Shown one piece after another: positions 63,480-64,000 of a stretch of 64,000 bases of DNA. Source of the DNA: Paramacrobiotus metropolitanus (Eukaryota > Tardigrada > Eutardigrada > Parachela > Macrobiotidae); contig NW_026570323.1 of NCBI RefSeq assembly GCF_019649055.1, forward strand, positions 310,001-374,000, in the 5' to 3' direction. Position 1 is the stretch's first letter. Each line of letters begins with the position of its first letter. The position numbers were made by a program, and so were the translations under genes. The notes under the pieces were generated by a model that saw only the letters and a program-made list of their open reading frames with translations, was not told the DNA's origin and searched no databases.

Positions 63480-64000
63480 AAGTACTGTAATTTCAAAGCA
63501 GCTAATTGCTTTTGTTGGCGGTCTGGGGGGCGGTTCACTGTCCCTTAAAATTTAAATTTGAGGAAATGCAGTACATACTGTATATCATATTATGCATCTA
63601 TTTCGAACTCGGCGATGCCATGTACAGTAATTTGCTGTAGTAAACTGCATGTTACCGTGCCTCCCAAATTAGACGTGCCCTGCTGTTTTATGAAAAAAAA
63701 GACGCCGTCCCGAACTTATCGTCCGGGGCGCCTCAGTCACTTTCTGCGCTTCCGGTTTGTAGGTGTGCCGTACAGTTGAAATGGTACATGGTGCTAGCAA
63801 GTAAAGTACTACAGGTAAGTTGAAATATTAAACACCCTCTGTGGTTTTGAGCGCCCCTCCACGCTCTCGGAGAGAATACAAACCCAAGGCGTTTGGTATC
63901 TAATGTACGGTAGAACAGGGCGTTCTTGATTTGCCCCAGCATTTGTTCGGTGTGATGATTATGTTCGGTATGTGTGATGAACATTATCACTGTCGCATTG
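63480..64000. other. Downstream sequence of gene 7 up to the window edge
   Basis: No exon 5-like sequence recognised, so it is either intron or intergenic DNA. No other feature seen. Confidence 0.4.

Noticed and set aside
1-64000. CRISPR array, bacterial operons, rRNA genes
   Set aside because: No regularly spaced short repeats, no Shine-Dalgarno-led gene strings and no rRNA sequence; introns and polyadenylation signals point to an animal.

Overview
The window looks like nuclear DNA of a small invertebrate animal. Genes are split by short GT-AG introns (about 60 to 550 bp), most ORFs are exons, and the resident genes are a tandem family of BTB/BACK proteins. Other animal-type pieces are a histone H3-like gene, an integrin-beta EGF fragment and hAT, TIR and non-LTR transposon remains. 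A compact ecdysozoan such as a tardigrade would fit, but I cannot prove the species.

Layout: 0.1-0.6 kb, fold-back minisatellite. 1.2-4.6 kb, BTB gene 1, whose promoter region carries a non-LTR retrotransposon fragment. 4.6-7 kb, duplicated flank with a BTB pseudogene. 7.4-8.5 kb, a small gene followed by (or spliced to) a histone H3-like fold. 10.1-37.4 kb, BTB gene 2, whose fourth intron carries a 24.6-kb LTR retrotransposon (11,088-35,657). 38.6-41.8 kb, BTB gene 3. 42-48 kb, gene relics and an antisense integrin-like fragment. 48.5-50.5 kb, BTB gene 4. 53.2-55.7 kb, BTB gene 5. 58.0-60.1 kb, a damaged BTB-BACK gene with a C-terminal MATH domain. 62.5-63.5 kb, a seventh BTB gene running toward the window end. 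For BTB genes 1 to 5 the predicted exons sum to whole codons (442, 442, 444, 444 and 443 residues), which supports the models.

The outstanding object is the giant LTR element. It has two 570-bp LTRs, a 4-bp target duplication (GTTG), a tRNA primer site and a Ty3/gypsy-order gag-pro-RT-RNaseH-integrase. Downstream of pol lie about 12 kb of extra cargo: at least six unrecognised protein genes on both strands (two with predicted introns), their own polyadenylation and TATA-like signals, and a tandem array of five tRNA-like units with A box, B box and T-run terminator. Within the array is a second copy of the LTR-end/primer-site junction. Its integrase H2C2 zinc module occurs three times in pol, and its leader RNA carries repeated stem-loops with constant loops and covarying stems. 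A non-autonomous hAT element is nested just after pol.

How it fits together: the retroelement inserted into an intron in the same orientation as BTB gene 2, whose exons, splice phases and reading frame remain intact, so the host gene may still be made if the 25-kb intron is spliced. The cargo block reads like a small genome carried between LTRs. Its protein functions are unknown to me.
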